Shown in pieces: positions 36,822 through 37,221 of a DNA stretch of 37,221 bases. Source of the stretch: Chrysochromulina tobinii (Eukaryota; Haptophyta; Prymnesiales; Chrysochromulinaceae); the NCBI GenBank assembly GCA_001275005.1, contig JWZX01002403.1, forward strand, positions 1 to 37,221, in the 5' to 3' direction. A program made the translations under genes and the position numbers. The notes beneath the pieces were generated by a model. The model was not told where the DNA came from. It worked only from the letters and a program-made list of their open reading frames with translations, and ran no database searches. How positions within the stretch are numbered: position 1 is the first letter of the stretch; every line of letters starts with the position of its first letter.

Positions 36822-36842
36822 CCGCGGCGCTAAGCGCCGCGG
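36822..36842. promoter_or_regulatory. GC-rich hairpin in the leader of the channel gene
   Basis: CCGCGGCGCT-A-AGCGCCGCGG is a perfect 10-bp palindrome around one base, 27 bp before the start codon. If transcribed it would form a very stable hairpin in the 5' UTR. Confidence 0.5.
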
Positions 36843-37221
36843 CGGTGAACTCAAGTCTACACGTATCATGATAATGCAGACACAGTCACATTACATGTAT
36901 CATGACACAGTCACAGGCTTTTTGTTACTGTTCGCTTACATGTAGAGTAGAACATGTCCAGCGGACGGGATAGACAGGTCCGCACATGTAGAACGGGATG
37001 TAGAACATGTCCAGCGGATAGACAGGTCCGCACGTGAACAGCATGATAGACAGGTCCGCACATGAACAGCACGCTCAGTAGACATACGGCTTAACGCCAC
37101 AAAACCCCACGTAAAAAAATTAAAACGGCATGCGATAGCTCGGTCAGACGGCCTGGGGAGCGAAAATTGACCATCGCCAAAATGATCAATTCTGATGATG
37201 TCTCTATGGAATAAGGGTGCC
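36843..37221. other. Right-edge non-coding DNA with tandem repeats
   Basis: No ORF of note. CATGATA/CATGACACAGTCAC words repeat at 36867-36915. GATAGACAGGTCCGCAC occurs at 36969, 37017 and 37045, and AGAACATGTCCAGCGGA at 36949 and 37003. After 37100 the DNA is AT-richer and unique. No gene is visible up to the edge. Confidence 0.7.
36949..37061. repeat. Tandem-like repeat cluster
   Basis: Three exact copies of a 17-mer (GATAGACAGGTCCGCAC) and two of AGAACATGTCCAGCGGA are interleaved over about 110 bp. GCGGAC and GTCCGC within neighbouring units can pair, so each copy can fold into a small hairpin. Confidence 0.85.

Overview
The window is nuclear DNA from a GC-rich, gene-dense, intron-poor single-celled eukaryote. 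There are no bacterial operon signals, and genes sit on both strands a few hundred bases apart. Several proteins are typically eukaryotic: a CEP120-like centriole protein, an ArfGAP, a U-box protein, an OSCA/TMEM63-like channel, IQ motifs and a Skp1/F-box fusion. The few introns that can be resolved are GT-AG. High GC, poly-Ala/poly-Gln runs, a BspA-type LRR protein and a centriole gene fit a flagellated alga, with a haptophyte the best guess. This is inference from content; I saw no marker that fixes the lineage.

Left third (1-9.9 kb): three minus-strand genes. First is a helical-repeat protein ending in a U-box that is interrupted by an in-frame TAG at the window edge. Next is a ~1,000-residue propeller/solenoid-like protein (possibly HPS3-like) with an intron holding a 34-bp tandem repeat. 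A repeat-rich 1.3 kb intergenic stretch follows, then a CEP120-like centriolar protein with one 78-bp intron. A small unknown plus-strand gene lies divergent from it.

Middle (10-25 kb): a TPR protein; a 738-residue protein joining a Skp1-like domain, an F-box-like helix and ~16 near-identical 23-residue BspA-type leucine-rich repeats; a 2,090-residue single-exon C2/coiled-coil protein on the minus strand; a membrane-anchored ATP-grasp-like protein; and a secreted Ntn-hydrolase of the acid-ceramidase-like/C45 kind.

Right third (25-37 kb): an ArfGAP, a two-exon putative glycosyltransferase, an IQ-motif protein with a PH-like C-terminus, a histidine phosphatase, and an OSCA/TMEM63-like channel whose reading frame is broken by one extra base inside a 16-bp perfect palindrome.

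The genes do not form one pathway. The themes most worth following are the Skp1-F-box-LRR single chain (a possible self-contained E3 adaptor); introns and coding regions seeded with short tandem or inverted repeats that carry 3'-splice-site-like sequences, including a 25-nt segment shared by introns of two unrelated genes; and two conserved-domain genes broken at a single point (the U-box TAG and the channel frameshift).
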